Below are positions 18,282 to 27,700 of a DNA stretch of 45,035 bases, one piece after another (positions within the stretch are counted from its first letter, which is position 1; each line of letters opens with the position of its first letter). Where the stretch lies: positions 1 to 45,035 of the forward strand of contig CAITEH010000083.1 of the NCBI GenBank assembly GCA_903891415.1, given 5' to 3'. The notes beneath the pieces were generated by a model that saw nothing but the letters and a program-made list of their open reading frames with translations, was not told the origin of the DNA and did not search any database. The stretch comes from Candidatus Firestoneibacteriota bacterium. Its GTDB lineage: Bacteria > Oederibacteriota > D2-FULL-39-29. The translations under genes and the position numbers were made by a program.

Positions 18282-18323
18282 ATTTCCTGCCGGACATACG
18301 GGCCGGCGCTAAAATCAGGAAAT
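18282..18323 (+). promoter_or_regulatory. 5' UTR hairpin next to the ribosome-binding site
   Basis: Perfect 8-base arms ATTTCCTG (18282-18289) and CAGGAAAT (18316-18323) enclose a GC-rich inner stem region. The 3' arm ends 2 nt before the aggag at 18326-18330, so folding could influence translation of the cyclase-like gene. Role is inferred from position only. Confidence 0.45.
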
Positions 18324-18335
18324 ATAGGAGCAGCT

Positions 18336-18863
18336 ATGTCCAACCACCGGGAAAACATCCGTTTTGAGGAAAAGGAAATTCTCATTTCTTTTTCCGACCT
18401 TACCGGCTACAACAAGCTGTCACAGGCCCTGGAAGATAAGGAAACTTTTGCATTGCTTTCCGGGTATTATGGCATAGTCAGTAACGAAGTTGAAAAAGCC
18501 GGAGGTATTTTGGTTAAATTCATCGGGGATGCCGCAATGATAGCGTTTCCAGCGGAGAAAACTGACGAGGGGATAAAAACCCTCCGGGCGCTTAAACAGA
18601 AAGTTGACGCATATTTCGTGGAGCAAGATATAAAACAATGCAGGCTCATGGTAAAAGCCCATTATGGTACCGCGGTAAGCACTATAATAAACGGCAGGGT
18701 GGATTTCTTCGGGAAGAATATCAACGCGGCAGCAGCCTTAAAAACAAACGGTTTTGCTGTTACCCCGCAGGTATTTAGAAAACTTTCTCCCGCGGTCAGA
18801 AAATTTTTCAAAAAGCAAACCCCGCCGGTGACCTATATTCCGGTTGAAGAAAAACAAAGTTAA
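18336..18863 (+). CDS. Stand-alone class III nucleotidyl cyclase-like domain protein
   Basis: The 175-residue protein consists of a single CHD-type cyclase domain with no sensor or membrane segment. The two metal-binding aspartates are present (FSDLTGY, Asp21; FIGDAAMIAFP, Asp65). The NINAAAALK segment keeps the ribose-orienting Asn130. The arginine normally four residues later, which stabilises the transition state, is Ala134. The protein may therefore be weakly active, act in a heterodimer, or serve as a nucleotide-binding regulator. A taggag site precedes the start. It converges with the next gene, 9 nt apart. Confidence 0.85.
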   Translation: MSNHRENIRFEEKEILISFSDLTGYNKLSQALEDKETFALLSGYYGIVSNEVEKAGGILVKFIGDAAMIAFPAEKTDEGIKTLRALKQKVDAYFVEQDIKQCRLMVKAHYGTAVSTIINGRVDFFGKNINAAAALKTNGFAVTPQVFRKLSPAVRKFFKKQTPPVTYIPVEEKQS

Positions 18864-18872
18864 AACTTTTTA

Positions 18873-19295
18873 CTAAAGTATTTCTTCCAGTATCTCCACG
18901 GCATCCCTGACAAATTTGGGGCAGATCTTCTGGTGTGCTTCTTTTTTCTTTGCTTCTTCAAGGCCTGCGGGCGTGCTCATGTTACAGCCGAGAAGGCCGG
19001 TACAGGAAACTGTTTTGTTTCTGGCTTTGAACTTCTCCGTTAATTCTTTGACCTTCGCGTAGACCAGTTCTTTTTTATCAGGGCCTGTTGCGTATTTCAG
19101 GCCTATTATCATAACAGCGCCTGACACAGCTCCGCAGATCTGGTCAGTCCTGCCTATTCCCCCGCCAAAGCCTGCCATAGCTTTAAGTATGGTGCTTTCA
19201 TCCACCCCCGCGTCATAAGTAAAAGCTAAAGCAACTGCCTGCGAACAGTTACAACCTGTTTTGAAATATTCGGCAGCTTTGTCAGGTTTTTTCAT
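18873..19295 (-). CDS. C_GCAxxG_C_C family putative redox protein
   Basis: The 140-residue protein matches the C_GCAxxG_C_C family: GCNCSQAVALAF near the N-terminus, QICGAVSGAVM in the middle (the GCAxxG-like element reads CGAVSG), and later SCTGLLGCN. The clustered cysteines suggest redox activity or metal binding, but the family has no established reaction. A tggagg site precedes the ATG. It ends 9 nt from the convergent cyclase-like gene. Confidence 0.85.
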   Translation of the reverse strand: MKKPDKAAEYFKTGCNCSQAVALAFTYDAGVDESTILKAMAGFGGGIGRTDQICGAVSGAVMIIGLKYATGPDKKELVYAKVKELTEKFKARNKTVSCTGLLGCNMSTPAGLEEAKKKEAHQKICPKFVRDAVEILEEIL

Positions 19296-19407
19296 AGTTT
19301 TTCCTCCATTAGAAAATAAATTAATAGTATCTATTTAATATCAGCCTGAAGTACTTTTAAAGCTGGCAAGCGCAAAATACGGCTCTTCTTTTACGGACTT
19401 TGCGGGT

Positions 19408-19980
19408 TCAGGCCTTTTGTATCTCGTTTTTCAGTACTGCAGTTCTACTCTGTACCATCTTCATGCCGCCTTCGAGCTTAAACCCGCACTTCCCGGCTAT
19501 CTCCAGGGTTTCCTTAAATTCAATTTCATTGACCCTGTGTTTGGGTTCGGCAAGCAGCAGCAAGCCGTCCGGTTTAAGCCTTTTCTTCAAACCGAGAAAG
19601 AACTTTTCCCTGTCCGGGACTTCATGTGCCACATAAATAGCAAGTATAACGTCCGCCTCCAGTTCAAGGCCGATCTCATGTGCGGGATTATTAATAGTCA
19701 CGATGTTGCCTAATACTCCCCGCTTCTTTGCGTATTTTACCAGCATATCCAGCATTCCCTGCTGGACATCCACCGCATATATTTTGCCGGCGGGACCTGC
19801 AAGCCCGGCCGCAGGCACGGAGAAAAATCCCGGACCCGAGCCAAAATCTATAACGGTCATGCCTTTCTTTATATATGGTTTCAAGATCCTGTAAGGATCC
19901 TGAGTAAGCCTGCGCAAAAACCCGATAAGTTTTCCGGCCCGCCCCGCGCAAAAAATATCATGCTTATGTTCATGCTGCAT
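19408..19980 (-). CDS. Class I SAM-dependent methyltransferase
   Basis: The 190-residue protein has the seven-strand methyltransferase signature. Motif I is VIDFGSGPGFFS, followed by an acidic strand end in YAVDVQQGML and motif IV-like ADVILAIYVAHEV. The overall look is UbiE/Methyltransf_11-like. The N-terminus HEHKHDIFC contains several histidines and a cysteine. The C-terminus is short, so the substrate is probably small, but nothing identifies it. An aaaggag site precedes the start. Confidence 0.82.
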   Translation of the reverse strand: MQHEHKHDIFCAGRAGKLIGFLRRLTQDPYRILKPYIKKGMTVIDFGSGPGFFSVPAAGLAGPAGKIYAVDVQQGMLDMLVKYAKKRGVLGNIVTINNPAHEIGLELEADVILAIYVAHEVPDREKFFLGLKKRLKPDGLLLLAEPKHRVNEIEFKETLEIAGKCGFKLEGGMKMVQSRTAVLKNEIQKA

Positions 19981-20000
19981 AACCCGGCTCCTTTGCCCTC

Positions 20001-20095
20001 ACCCATAAAGTCCCTAAAGTCAGAAAACCTTCTGCCTTGTTTCTATATATTTCAAGGCTTTTAGACCTTAGAAACCTTAAATACTTTATAGCCCA
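20001..20095. repeat. TTTATAAAG-type palindromic repeat (family B, copy 2, degenerate)
   Basis: Left words CATAAAGTCCCTAAAGT and right words CCTTAGAAACCTTAAATAC are roughly complementary around ATATATTTCAAGG. It fills the gap between ygiQ and the methyltransferase. Confidence 0.5.
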
Positions 20096-20110
20096 TTTTT
20101 AGAATATTCT

Positions 20111-21841
20111 TTAATCTCCCAGCGGTATCCCTTTTCCCCTGTACCCTTTGTCCTCCGGGATCTCGAACATAACATCTTTCTGCGCCCTTTTTGCCCGGAG
20201 GCTTTTTTCCACGAATAATTTTTTACCGGAAAAGGGATCATAACCGGTGTGATACATAAGGGTTGAATACGTGGAAGGCGTCGGGGTGAAAACCTGGACC
20301 TGCTCCGGGGTCATTTTCAGCTCTTTTTGCACAAAGGCCCGGAGTTCCTTCATATCCAAAAGCTCGCAACCCGGATGGGCGGCTATCATATAATAGGTTA
20401 GAAATTGATTTTTTTTGTGTTTTTCGTTCAAGGTATCGAACAGCTCCTTGAATTTCCTGAGCTGCGCGGCTTTCGTTTTGCCCATTAACGCCGTCACCTT
20501 TTCCGAAACATGCTCAGGCGCTATCTTTAATTGTCCAGAAACATGGTTCTTTACAAGTTCTTCCATATATTCAAGGCCAAAAGACCGGTCTTCCAGGATC
20601 ATATCATAGCGAAGGCCTGAGGCAATAAACACTTTTTTTACCCCGGGGATCTGCGCAATTCTTTTTAGAAGCTCTATTTGTGCGGCATGGTTCACTTTTA
20701 GTTTCGGGCAGACCTGGGGATAAATACATTTTCTATCCTTGCATCTTCCCTCTTTTATTTTTTTCGTACATTCAATCCCGTACATATTAGCGGTCGGGCC
20801 GCCTATATCCGTGATATAGCCCTTAAAATCATGCCGTTTCGCCAGTTTTTCCGCTTCACGCAATATCGATTCTTTGCTCCTCGAGATAACAGTTGTGCCC
20901 TGGTGTACCGTAAGAGAGCAAAAATTACATTCGCCGTAACAGCCCCGGTGGGAGGTTATGGAAAATTTTACGGTCTCGGCGGCTCTTACCTCCCCCTTTT
21001 GTTTGTAGTAAGGATGAACTTCTCTTTCAAAATCGAGTTCATAAATCCCGTCTATTTCCGGGGTAGTTAAATTGGGCTGGGGAGGGTTTTGCACCAGATA
21101 CCTGGTATCCTGCTTCTGAAGCAGGCCTTTTGCGCTGACCGGATCCGTATTCTCGTAAAAGAGCCCGAACATTTCGGCAAATTTTTTTTTGTCTGTCTTG
21201 ACCTCTTCGAAAGATGCAACTTCTAAGAAGTCTTTTTTCTTTTCACCGGAAGCGTAGCAGATACCTTTGATATTTTTCCAATCCGAGCCTGTCTTTAAAG
21301 CGGACGCTATTTCGAGTATTGCTTTTTCTCCCATGCCATAAACAAGGATATCGGCCTTGGCGTCAAAAAGCACGGAGCGCCGGACAGAATCGGTAAAATA
21401 ATCATAATGAGCCATTCTTCTTAAAGATGCTTCTATCCCGCCCAATATAACAGGTTTTGTTTTTTTGAAATATTTTTTGATAAGGTTGGTATAGGCAATG
21501 GCTGCACGCTCCGGCCTTTTTATATTGTTTCCGCCCGGAGTAAAATCATCGTCCCTTCTTTTCGTCAGAAGAGAAGTGTAATTTGCCACCATGGAATCCA
21601 CGGCGCCGGCAGTTACACCCCAAAATAACGCCGGTTCACCCAGGCGCATAATATCCCCCGGGGAGTTCATATCCGGCTGAGCAATGATGCCCACCTTATA
21701 CCCGGCCTTAAGAAGTACCTTACCGATAACGGCCACGCCGATAAAAGAACTATCCAGATAGGCATCTCCGGTAATAAGAATAACATCAAGAGAGTTCCAA
21801 CCGAGCCTTTTTACTTCGTCGAGTGTTGTAGGTATGAACAT
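20111..21841 (-). CDS. ygiQ: YgiQ-family radical SAM protein
   Basis: The product belongs to the widespread UPF0313/YgiQ radical SAM family, whose reaction is unknown. The radical SAM cluster motif is RGCYGECNFCSL (CxxxCxxC) in the middle of the protein. A second cysteine group, CKDRKCIYPQVCPKL, follows. The N-terminal part resembles a cobalamin-binding-like Rossmann region and the C-terminal part a DUF3362-like tail. The start MFIPTTLDEVK at 21841 is preferred because a TATAAT lies 7 nt upstream and homologues begin with a similar FLP motif; an ATG at 21874 would lie upstream of that box. No Shine-Dalgarno is seen, so translation may be leaderless. Confidence 0.9.
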   Translation of the reverse strand: MFIPTTLDEVKRLGWNSLDVILITGDAYLDSSFIGVAVIGKVLLKAGYKVGIIAQPDMNSPGDIMRLGEPALFWGVTAGAVDSMVANYTSLLTKRRDDDFTPGGNNIKRPERAAIAYTNLIKKYFKKTKPVILGGIEASLRRMAHYDYFTDSVRRSVLFDAKADILVYGMGEKAILEIASALKTGSDWKNIKGICYASGEKKKDFLEVASFEEVKTDKKKFAEMFGLFYENTDPVSAKGLLQKQDTRYLVQNPPQPNLTTPEIDGIYELDFEREVHPYYKQKGEVRAAETVKFSITSHRGCYGECNFCSLTVHQGTTVISRSKESILREAEKLAKRHDFKGYITDIGGPTANMYGIECTKKIKEGRCKDRKCIYPQVCPKLKVNHAAQIELLKRIAQIPGVKKVFIASGLRYDMILEDRSFGLEYMEELVKNHVSGQLKIAPEHVSEKVTALMGKTKAAQLRKFKELFDTLNEKHKKNQFLTYYMIAAHPGCELLDMKELRAFVQKELKMTPEQVQVFTPTPSTYSTLMYHTGYDPFSGKKLFVEKSLRAKRAQKDVMFEIPEDKGYRGKGIPLGD

Positions 21842-21848
21842 ACGACTA

Positions 21849-21877
21849 ATTATAGCAGATAAAGAGTTGTCCATAAA
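21849..21877 (-). promoter_or_regulatory. -10 box of ygiQ (leaderless candidate)
   Basis: TATAAT lies 7 nt before the preferred ygiQ ATG; TTTATG is at the -35 position with a 17-nt spacer. The sequence TCTGCTATAAT also occurs at the lactonase promoter. Confidence 0.55.
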
Positions 21878-21922
21878 GGTCTTTAAAAGTTCGCAAAAGT
21901 CTGTAAGGAAGAAGCTTATGAA

Positions 21923-23056
21923 CTACTTAATGAATTTTATGCATACGGGGGCAGGGAGGCCTATTTTTTGGCCGGTGGGTTTGAGCAAGCCGGTTGAGGT
22001 ATCTATCCGGAACACGACTATGCTATTTCCTTTCTGGTTCGCGGTAATCAGATATTGGCCTGTAGGGTCAATACCGAAATTCCTGGGGAAGCTTCCCTGC
22101 GTGGGTTCGAAGCCGAGAAGTTTAAACAGGCCGGTCTTTTCATCAATTGCAAAGATAACGATACTGTCATGGCCGCGGTTGGACCCGTAAAGGAATTTTC
22201 CTGACGGATGGACCTGTACCTCGGCGCAATAGCTTGTGCCGGTAAAGCCCTCCGGTAAAGTCGAAAGCGTCTGAAGTTCGCGCAGGCTGCCTTTTTCCGC
22301 GTCAAAGGAAACAGCTGTCATTGTTGAATTCAGTTCGTTAATAACGTAAGCGAACCGCCCCGAAGGATGCCAGGCAAAATGCCTGGGGCCTGCCTTTTCC
22401 TCCAAAACCAGCGACGCCGGCTCATTTGGCACCAGAGTTCCCTTCACCCCGTCAAACCGGTAAAAAAATACGCGGTCGAGTCCCAGATCGGCAACAAAAG
22501 CAAACCTTCCCGACGCGTCAAGATTTATTGAGTGGCAGTGGGATGCGCGGGGTTTATCGCCGGGTTCAGGATCTTTATGCAATATAGTGCAGGAAGCTTT
22601 TGCCAGTTTTCCATCCAGCCCTATAGGAAGAACTGCAATACTGCCGCCGGCATAATTCGCGACAAGTACATTCTTTCCTTCTTTGTCAACGCTAAGATGA
22701 CAGGGGCCCGCGCCTCCCGAAGACTGTTCATTCAGTAAAGTAAGTTTTCCGTCCTTGCTATCTATAGCAAAAGCGCTGACAATCCCTATTTTTCCCTCCA
22801 GCTCGCCCGCCGCGTATAAATATTTAAGGTTGGGATGCACTGCTATAAAAGAAGGATTGGCCGTTTCCGCGGCTAAGACACCTGCGTTCAGCCGGCCAGT
22901 TTTCAGATCCAATTTAAACAGATAAATGCCTTTACTGTCCGTCTTCTTTGTATAAGTTCCTATATATATATTCATAGATTCATTCTCCGAGGCGCTGCTT
23001 AGCGACATGGCTAAGCATACACATAGCCCATAGATTTTTGTTAATTTAGTAAACAT
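21923..23056 (-). CDS. Lactonase-family seven-bladed beta-propeller protein (Pgl/YbhE-like)
   Basis: The 377-residue protein has the repeating propeller blades of the 6-phosphogluconolactonase YbhE-like lactonase family. Recognisable segments are YIGTYT, FIAVHPNLKYLY, AGPCHLSVD, GPRHFAWHPSGRFAY, VQVHPSGKFLYGSNRGHDS and PRNFGIDPTGQYL. The longest start adds a 20-25-residue N-terminus that looks like a signal peptide, and a TATAAT lies 5 nt before it. An alternative start at residue 28 (MNIYIGTYT, 22975) has ggag at useful spacing and would give a cytoplasmic protein. The lactone substrate is unknown. Confidence 0.87.
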   Translation of the reverse strand: MFTKLTKIYGLCVCLAMSLSSASENESMNIYIGTYTKKTDSKGIYLFKLDLKTGRLNAGVLAAETANPSFIAVHPNLKYLYAAGELEGKIGIVSAFAIDSKDGKLTLLNEQSSGGAGPCHLSVDKEGKNVLVANYAGGSIAVLPIGLDGKLAKASCTILHKDPEPGDKPRASHCHSINLDASGRFAFVADLGLDRVFFYRFDGVKGTLVPNEPASLVLEEKAGPRHFAWHPSGRFAYVINELNSTMTAVSFDAEKGSLRELQTLSTLPEGFTGTSYCAEVQVHPSGKFLYGSNRGHDSIVIFAIDEKTGLFKLLGFEPTQGSFPRNFGIDPTGQYLITANQKGNSIVVFRIDTSTGLLKPTGQKIGLPAPVCIKFIK

Positions 23057-23061
23057 GATTG

Positions 23062-23090
23062 ATTATAGCAGAAACATCGCAGTCTATAAA
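23062..23090 (-). promoter_or_regulatory. -10 box of the lactonase gene (leaderless candidate)
   Basis: TATAAT 5 nt before the longest ATG, with TTTATA 17 nt further upstream. The -35 region merges into a family B repeat. Confidence 0.55.
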
Positions 23091-23246
23091 GTTTTTAAAG
23101 TTTGTAAGGTTTATAAAGGAAAAGCGGCGTACCCCCTATTAAAAGGCTCGGAGATGACAAGAATAGGACATTTGTTGCTTTTTACAAAATAAATTTAACG
23201 ATTTTGACCTTACGAACCTTAAAAACCTTATAAACTTTATGGACTT
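23081..23246. repeat. TTTATAAAG-type palindromic repeat (family B, copy 3)
   Basis: Left arm words AAAGTTTGTAAGGTTTATAAAGG and right arm words CCTTATAAACTTTATGGAC are complementary, separated by about 85 nt of less ordered sequence. The element fills the gap between msrA and the lactonase gene. Confidence 0.7.
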
Positions 23247-23833
23247 GTCCGGAGGATGTGACATCCCGTTTGTCCGTTTTTTAAAAAAAACTTCTGGTGA
23301 TATTCTTCGGCAGGGTAAAATTCTTTCGCAGGGAGCACTTCAGTGACGATCTTCCCGGAAAAGACTTTTTTCTTTTCCAAGCCGGCTATAAAATCAAGTG
23401 CTTCTTTCTTCTGGAATTCGTTATGATAAAAGACAGCGGATCTGTATTGACTTCCGGTATCCGGGCCCTGCCTGTTCAAGGTTGTCGGATCATGGAGGCG
23501 GAAGAAGATGTCAAGCAATTGCCTGTAGGTAATCAACTTTGGATCATAGTAAACTTCGACCGCTTCGGCATGTCCGGTTGTTCCGGTGCAAACATCCCTG
23601 TAGCCAGTGTTTCCGGTATGTCCCCCGGTATAGCCCGCGACAGTCTTAACAACACCTTTTTGCGTATCAAAAAGATCCTGAACCCCCCAAAAACAGCCGC
23701 CGGCAAAGGTTCCTTTCTCAAATTCTTTCATATCAATATTCTCCTTTAGCTCTTGGGCGGGAGCTGTTTCTTTACAGCCGGCAAATGGAAGCACCAGCAG
23801 CAAAAATATTGAAACAATGATAATTTTTTTCAT
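23237..23833 (-). CDS. msrA: Peptide methionine sulfoxide reductase MsrA (lipoprotein form)
   Basis: MsrA reduces methionine-S-sulfoxide in damaged proteins. The 198-residue protein has the catalytic GCFWG motif (Cys47), followed by GYTGG and TGHAEAVEV. It begins with a lipoprotein signal peptide whose lipobox LPFAGC places the lipidated cysteine at residue 20, so it should act at the cell envelope rather than in the cytoplasm. A second cysteine near the C-terminus (TGCHIL) may be the resolving residue. It follows the TPR gene with a 6-nt gap, suggesting one operon. Confidence 0.95.
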   Translation of the reverse strand: MKKIIIVSIFLLLVLPFAGCKETAPAQELKENIDMKEFEKGTFAGGCFWGVQDLFDTQKGVVKTVAGYTGGHTGNTGYRDVCTGTTGHAEAVEVYYDPKLITYRQLLDIFFRLHDPTTLNRQGPDTGSQYRSAVFYHNEFQKKEALDFIAGLEKKKVFSGKIVTEVLPAKEFYPAEEYHQKFFLKNGQTGCHILRTSP

Positions 23834-23839
23834 ATTATA

Positions 23840-24628
23840 TTATATTATTTTTTCCGGATAAATTGTATGATTTGGGTCAAATACCGGGAACCCGGTTATT
23901 TGGCTAATTCTTTCAGCATTTCCAGGGGCTTCTTTTTTGTCATAAAGATAATAGTTTGCTTCCGGTGCAGGTGTTTTGTTTTCGACGACTTTTTCCAGAA
24001 GAGCCAGCGCTTCTTTTTTCTTACCCTGATTTTTATAAATGCGGGCAAGGTCAACAGAGGCCATCGTCAAATTTGGATAGAGCTCCAACGCTTCCTTTAG
24101 CAGCTCAATTGCTTTTTCGGTGCTGCCGCCGAATAAACCCGGCACCTGGTAATAGTAATTTGCAAGAGCAACTTTTGCTACGGGGTGTTTCGGATCAAGT
24201 TCAAGGGCTTTTTCAAATTCCTTTTTTATCTCTCCTGCCGAGCCGATAGCATTAAATATTCCTTTAAGCTGCGCGCACCTACCGAGGCCCGCGCCATAAT
24301 AGAAATGCGCGTTAGCATTTTTTAGGTCCAGCCCCAGCGCTTTTTTTGCGTATTCTGTCCCTTTTTCGTAGGCGGCCCGCTTATCCTCCTCTTTTTCAAG
24401 ATTTTCACCGGAAAAAAGATAGATTCTGGAAATAAGAACAAGAGCGTTAACGTTGCCGGGTTCCTTTTCCATTATCTGCCAGGCAAGTTCTTTGGCCTTC
24501 AAAGCATTTTCTTTATCCAGATGCCTTTTGTCAAACAATTCCAGCGCTCTTGTGTAAAGAAGATCAGAATCCCCGGCCATTACTATAGTTATCCCCAGAA
24601 GGGAAACCAGACTAAAAGTTTTTAACAT
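23840..24628 (-). CDS. Secreted TPR-repeat protein
   Basis: The 262-residue protein has an N-terminal signal peptide (about residues 1-18, ending VMAGDS). Tetratricopeptide-like repeats run from about residue 35 to 230 (for example EPGNVNALVLISRIYLF, DLKNANAHFYYGAGL, DPKHPVAKVALANYYY, YPNLTMASVDLARIYKNQGKK). Such proteins are usually periplasmic scaffolds. It precedes msrA by 6 nt, so the two are probably co-expressed. Partners are unknown. Confidence 0.85.
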   Translation of the reverse strand: MLKTFSLVSLLGITIVMAGDSDLLYTRALELFDKRHLDKENALKAKELAWQIMEKEPGNVNALVLISRIYLFSGENLEKEEDKRAAYEKGTEYAKKALGLDLKNANAHFYYGAGLGRCAQLKGIFNAIGSAGEIKKEFEKALELDPKHPVAKVALANYYYQVPGLFGGSTEKAIELLKEALELYPNLTMASVDLARIYKNQGKKKEALALLEKVVENKTPAPEANYYLYDKKEAPGNAERISQITGFPVFDPNHTIYPEKII

Positions 24629-24717
24629 AAATATTTTTAACCCTTTCTTCCGCCGCTTTTAACAGGTCCCTGCGGTTTTTGAATAATAATATTCAACAGG
24701 AAACACTATTGCCGATC

Positions 24718-27700
24718 CTACCCTTCGGACGTTGCATCCGGTTCTTCTTTTTTCTTGCTCAAAGAATCAAAAATATCATAAACAACGGGTATTATATAGA
24801 GCGTGATAAAAGTCGAAAGCAGGAGCCCCCCGACGACCGATATTCCCATGGGGATCTGCAATTCCATGCCCGCTTCTTTGCCAAGAGCAATGGGAAGCAA
24901 AGCAAAAAGTGTGGCCAAAGCCGTCATAAGTATGGGCCTGAGCCTTGTTTCCGCCGCTTCTACTATGGCCTTCCTCTTGTCTTTTTCCACTGCGCGCCTT
25001 TTTATAACAAAGTCGATAAGAACGATAGCGTTGGTGGCAACGATACCCACCAGCATTATGAGCCCGATAACAGCGGTAACACCAAGCGGTGTACCGGTCA
25101 TAAAGAGCGCGATCAAGGCCCCGGTAATGGCGAACGGCACCGAAAGTAATACCGTAAACGGGTGGATGAAGGATTCATAAAGCGAAGCCAGGATCATATA
25201 GATAAGAAGTATCGACATCAAGAAGGTGAGCCCCAGAGTAACAAAAGCTTCTCTTCTATCTTTTTCGGCTCCGCCAAACTCGTAGAAGTATCCCTGCGGA
25301 AGGCTTATCTTATCCAGCACCTTCTGCACATCCGCAACAACCGCGGAAAGATCCCTTCCGGCATAGTCCGCCGTAACACTGACAAGTCTCTTGGCGTTTT
25401 CCCTGTCAACCTGCGCCGGGCCTTCGCTGTTCTTAAAATCAACCACGTCTTTTAAGGGAACAACAAATCCCAGAGGCGAGGAAATAGGAATTTCCAGCAG
25501 GTCCTTTGAGGATTTGCGGTATTTTTCAGTAAGCCTTACCCTTATGTTGGACTCTGTTCCTGCTTCCCTGAAGATGGACGCAACTCCGCCGTCAACGGCT
25601 GAAGTCATCTCGGCTCCCACTTGCGCAACTGTAAGCCCGTATTTTGTAAGTTTATCCCTGTTAAAGCTCAGGGTAAATTCCGGAAGACCCTGCTCCATGC
25701 TGGAGGAAGGCGATTTAATACCGGAAATCCCTTTAAGTTTATCGGTCAAGTCCGCCCCTATTCGTTTTAGCAGGTCAAGGTCTTCTCCGTAGATCTTCAC
25801 TTCTATGGGCCTTGAAGAACCGGTGCTGAAACCGGCGGCCTGCATGCTTATCTGGGCCCCTATATTTTCTTTTCCGGCACGATCTAAAGCATCATAGAGA
25901 TCCTTGTCTTTTATGCTCTTCTGTCCTGTTTTTAAACTGATCATCACCTGTGCGGACTCAGACCCGGAAGCAGTACCTCTGAAGGCCCTGGCAGCCGCAC
26001 TCGTCCCCACATTCATAGAGATACTCTCAAGATTATCACCGCAGGTAGCTCTAAGTTCCTTCTCCACTCTGTCCACGACCTTTTCCGTAGCATCCAAAGA
26101 GGAGCCTTTTGGAAGCTTGACAACGGCCTGATATTTCCCCGAAACAAAGGACGGGATAAATTCTTTGCCGATACGGCTGAACATAATACCGGTCAGGACC
26201 AGAACACCGGCAAGTATGAGCAGCACTTTGCCTTTATTTGAAAGGGCCGTGTTAAGCGATCTCCCGTAAGCTCTTTTAAATCTCTCATATAAAGTATTGC
26301 TATCGGTGTCGTGGGTGCCTATGCCTTTGTTAAAAAGTTTTGAAGCCAGCATGGGGACTATGGTAAAAGCTACAATAAGTGAACCCGTCAGGGCAAAAAA
26401 TACTGTTGCACCGAAGGCCTTAAATAACTGGACCGCCATTCCTTCCGCGAATACTATGGGAAGAAACACGATAACAGTAACAAGCGTCGAGGAGATGACC
26501 GGTACCGCCACCTCTTTTGCACCTTCCACGGCTGCCGTGTAGGCATTTTCACCGAGCTGCCGTCTCCGGAAAATATTTTCCATAACGACGACGGAGTCGT
26601 CAACCAAGCGTCCGAGCGCGATGACCAAGCCGCCTAAAGTCATGATATTTATCGTATAACCGGTAAAATACATCGAGGTAAAGGCGATAAGCAAAGATAT
26701 CGGTATGGAGATGCATATAATGAGTGTCGGATTTACCCGGCCCAAAAATAGGAATATTATTATCGCGGCCAGGACCGCGCCTTCCAGCGCGCTTCTAACA
26801 AGAGCATTGATCGAATCGCTTATTATTGTTGAGGTATCAAAATTTATAGTATAGCCAAGCCCTTCCGGAAATTCTTTTTCAATTACTTTGAGCGCTTTTC
26901 TGACGTTGGCAGCAACTTCAACGGTATTCGCGTCCGTTTCTTTCATAACGATAACCGAGATACTCCGCGAACCGTTTATTTTAGATTTTCCTATTTCGTC
27001 CGCGTAGGCATCATTAACCTTTCCCACATCTTTAACATAAACAGGGGCGCCGTTTTTTATTCCGACTATAATATTCTCAATTTCCTGCGGTTTTTTGAAC
27101 TCCCCTTCACCGCGCACTAAAAATTCAGTATCCGCGGAATCCGCTATGTTGCCCGCGGAAACATTCAGGTTCTCCAGCCTTATCTTCCCGATAACCTGCG
27201 AGAGCGAGATTCCGTAGGCATAAAGTTTCTGCTTGTCACAGTTGACCTGTATTTCCCTGTCCCGGCCCCCTATAACATAGACCGAGGCAACACCCTTGGT
27301 CCTTTCGAGTTTAGGCTGCATATTGTCGGTACAAAATTTATTTATCATTTGTACATCAAGATCATATTTTGGATTAGAACGGATGGACATTACCAGTACC
27401 GGTATACCGCTGGTATCCATTTTAATTATTACGGGATCCTTGGCATCGACCGGAAGGTAATTTTTGATCCTTCCCACCCTGTCCCTTATCTGGTTAGTCG
27501 CTTCATCCAGGTTCTCCCCCCAGTTGAATTCCGCGTTTATCACGCAGACACCTTCCGAGCTTGTGGATTTGGCGTTTTTGATACCCGAAACGCTCCGGAT
27601 CGCGGTCTCAAGCGGCCTGGTCAGGCCTTTTTCAACTTCAAGCGGCCCGGCTCCGGGATACTCGGTCACGACCATAAGATTGGGAAAGGTCAAAGACGGA

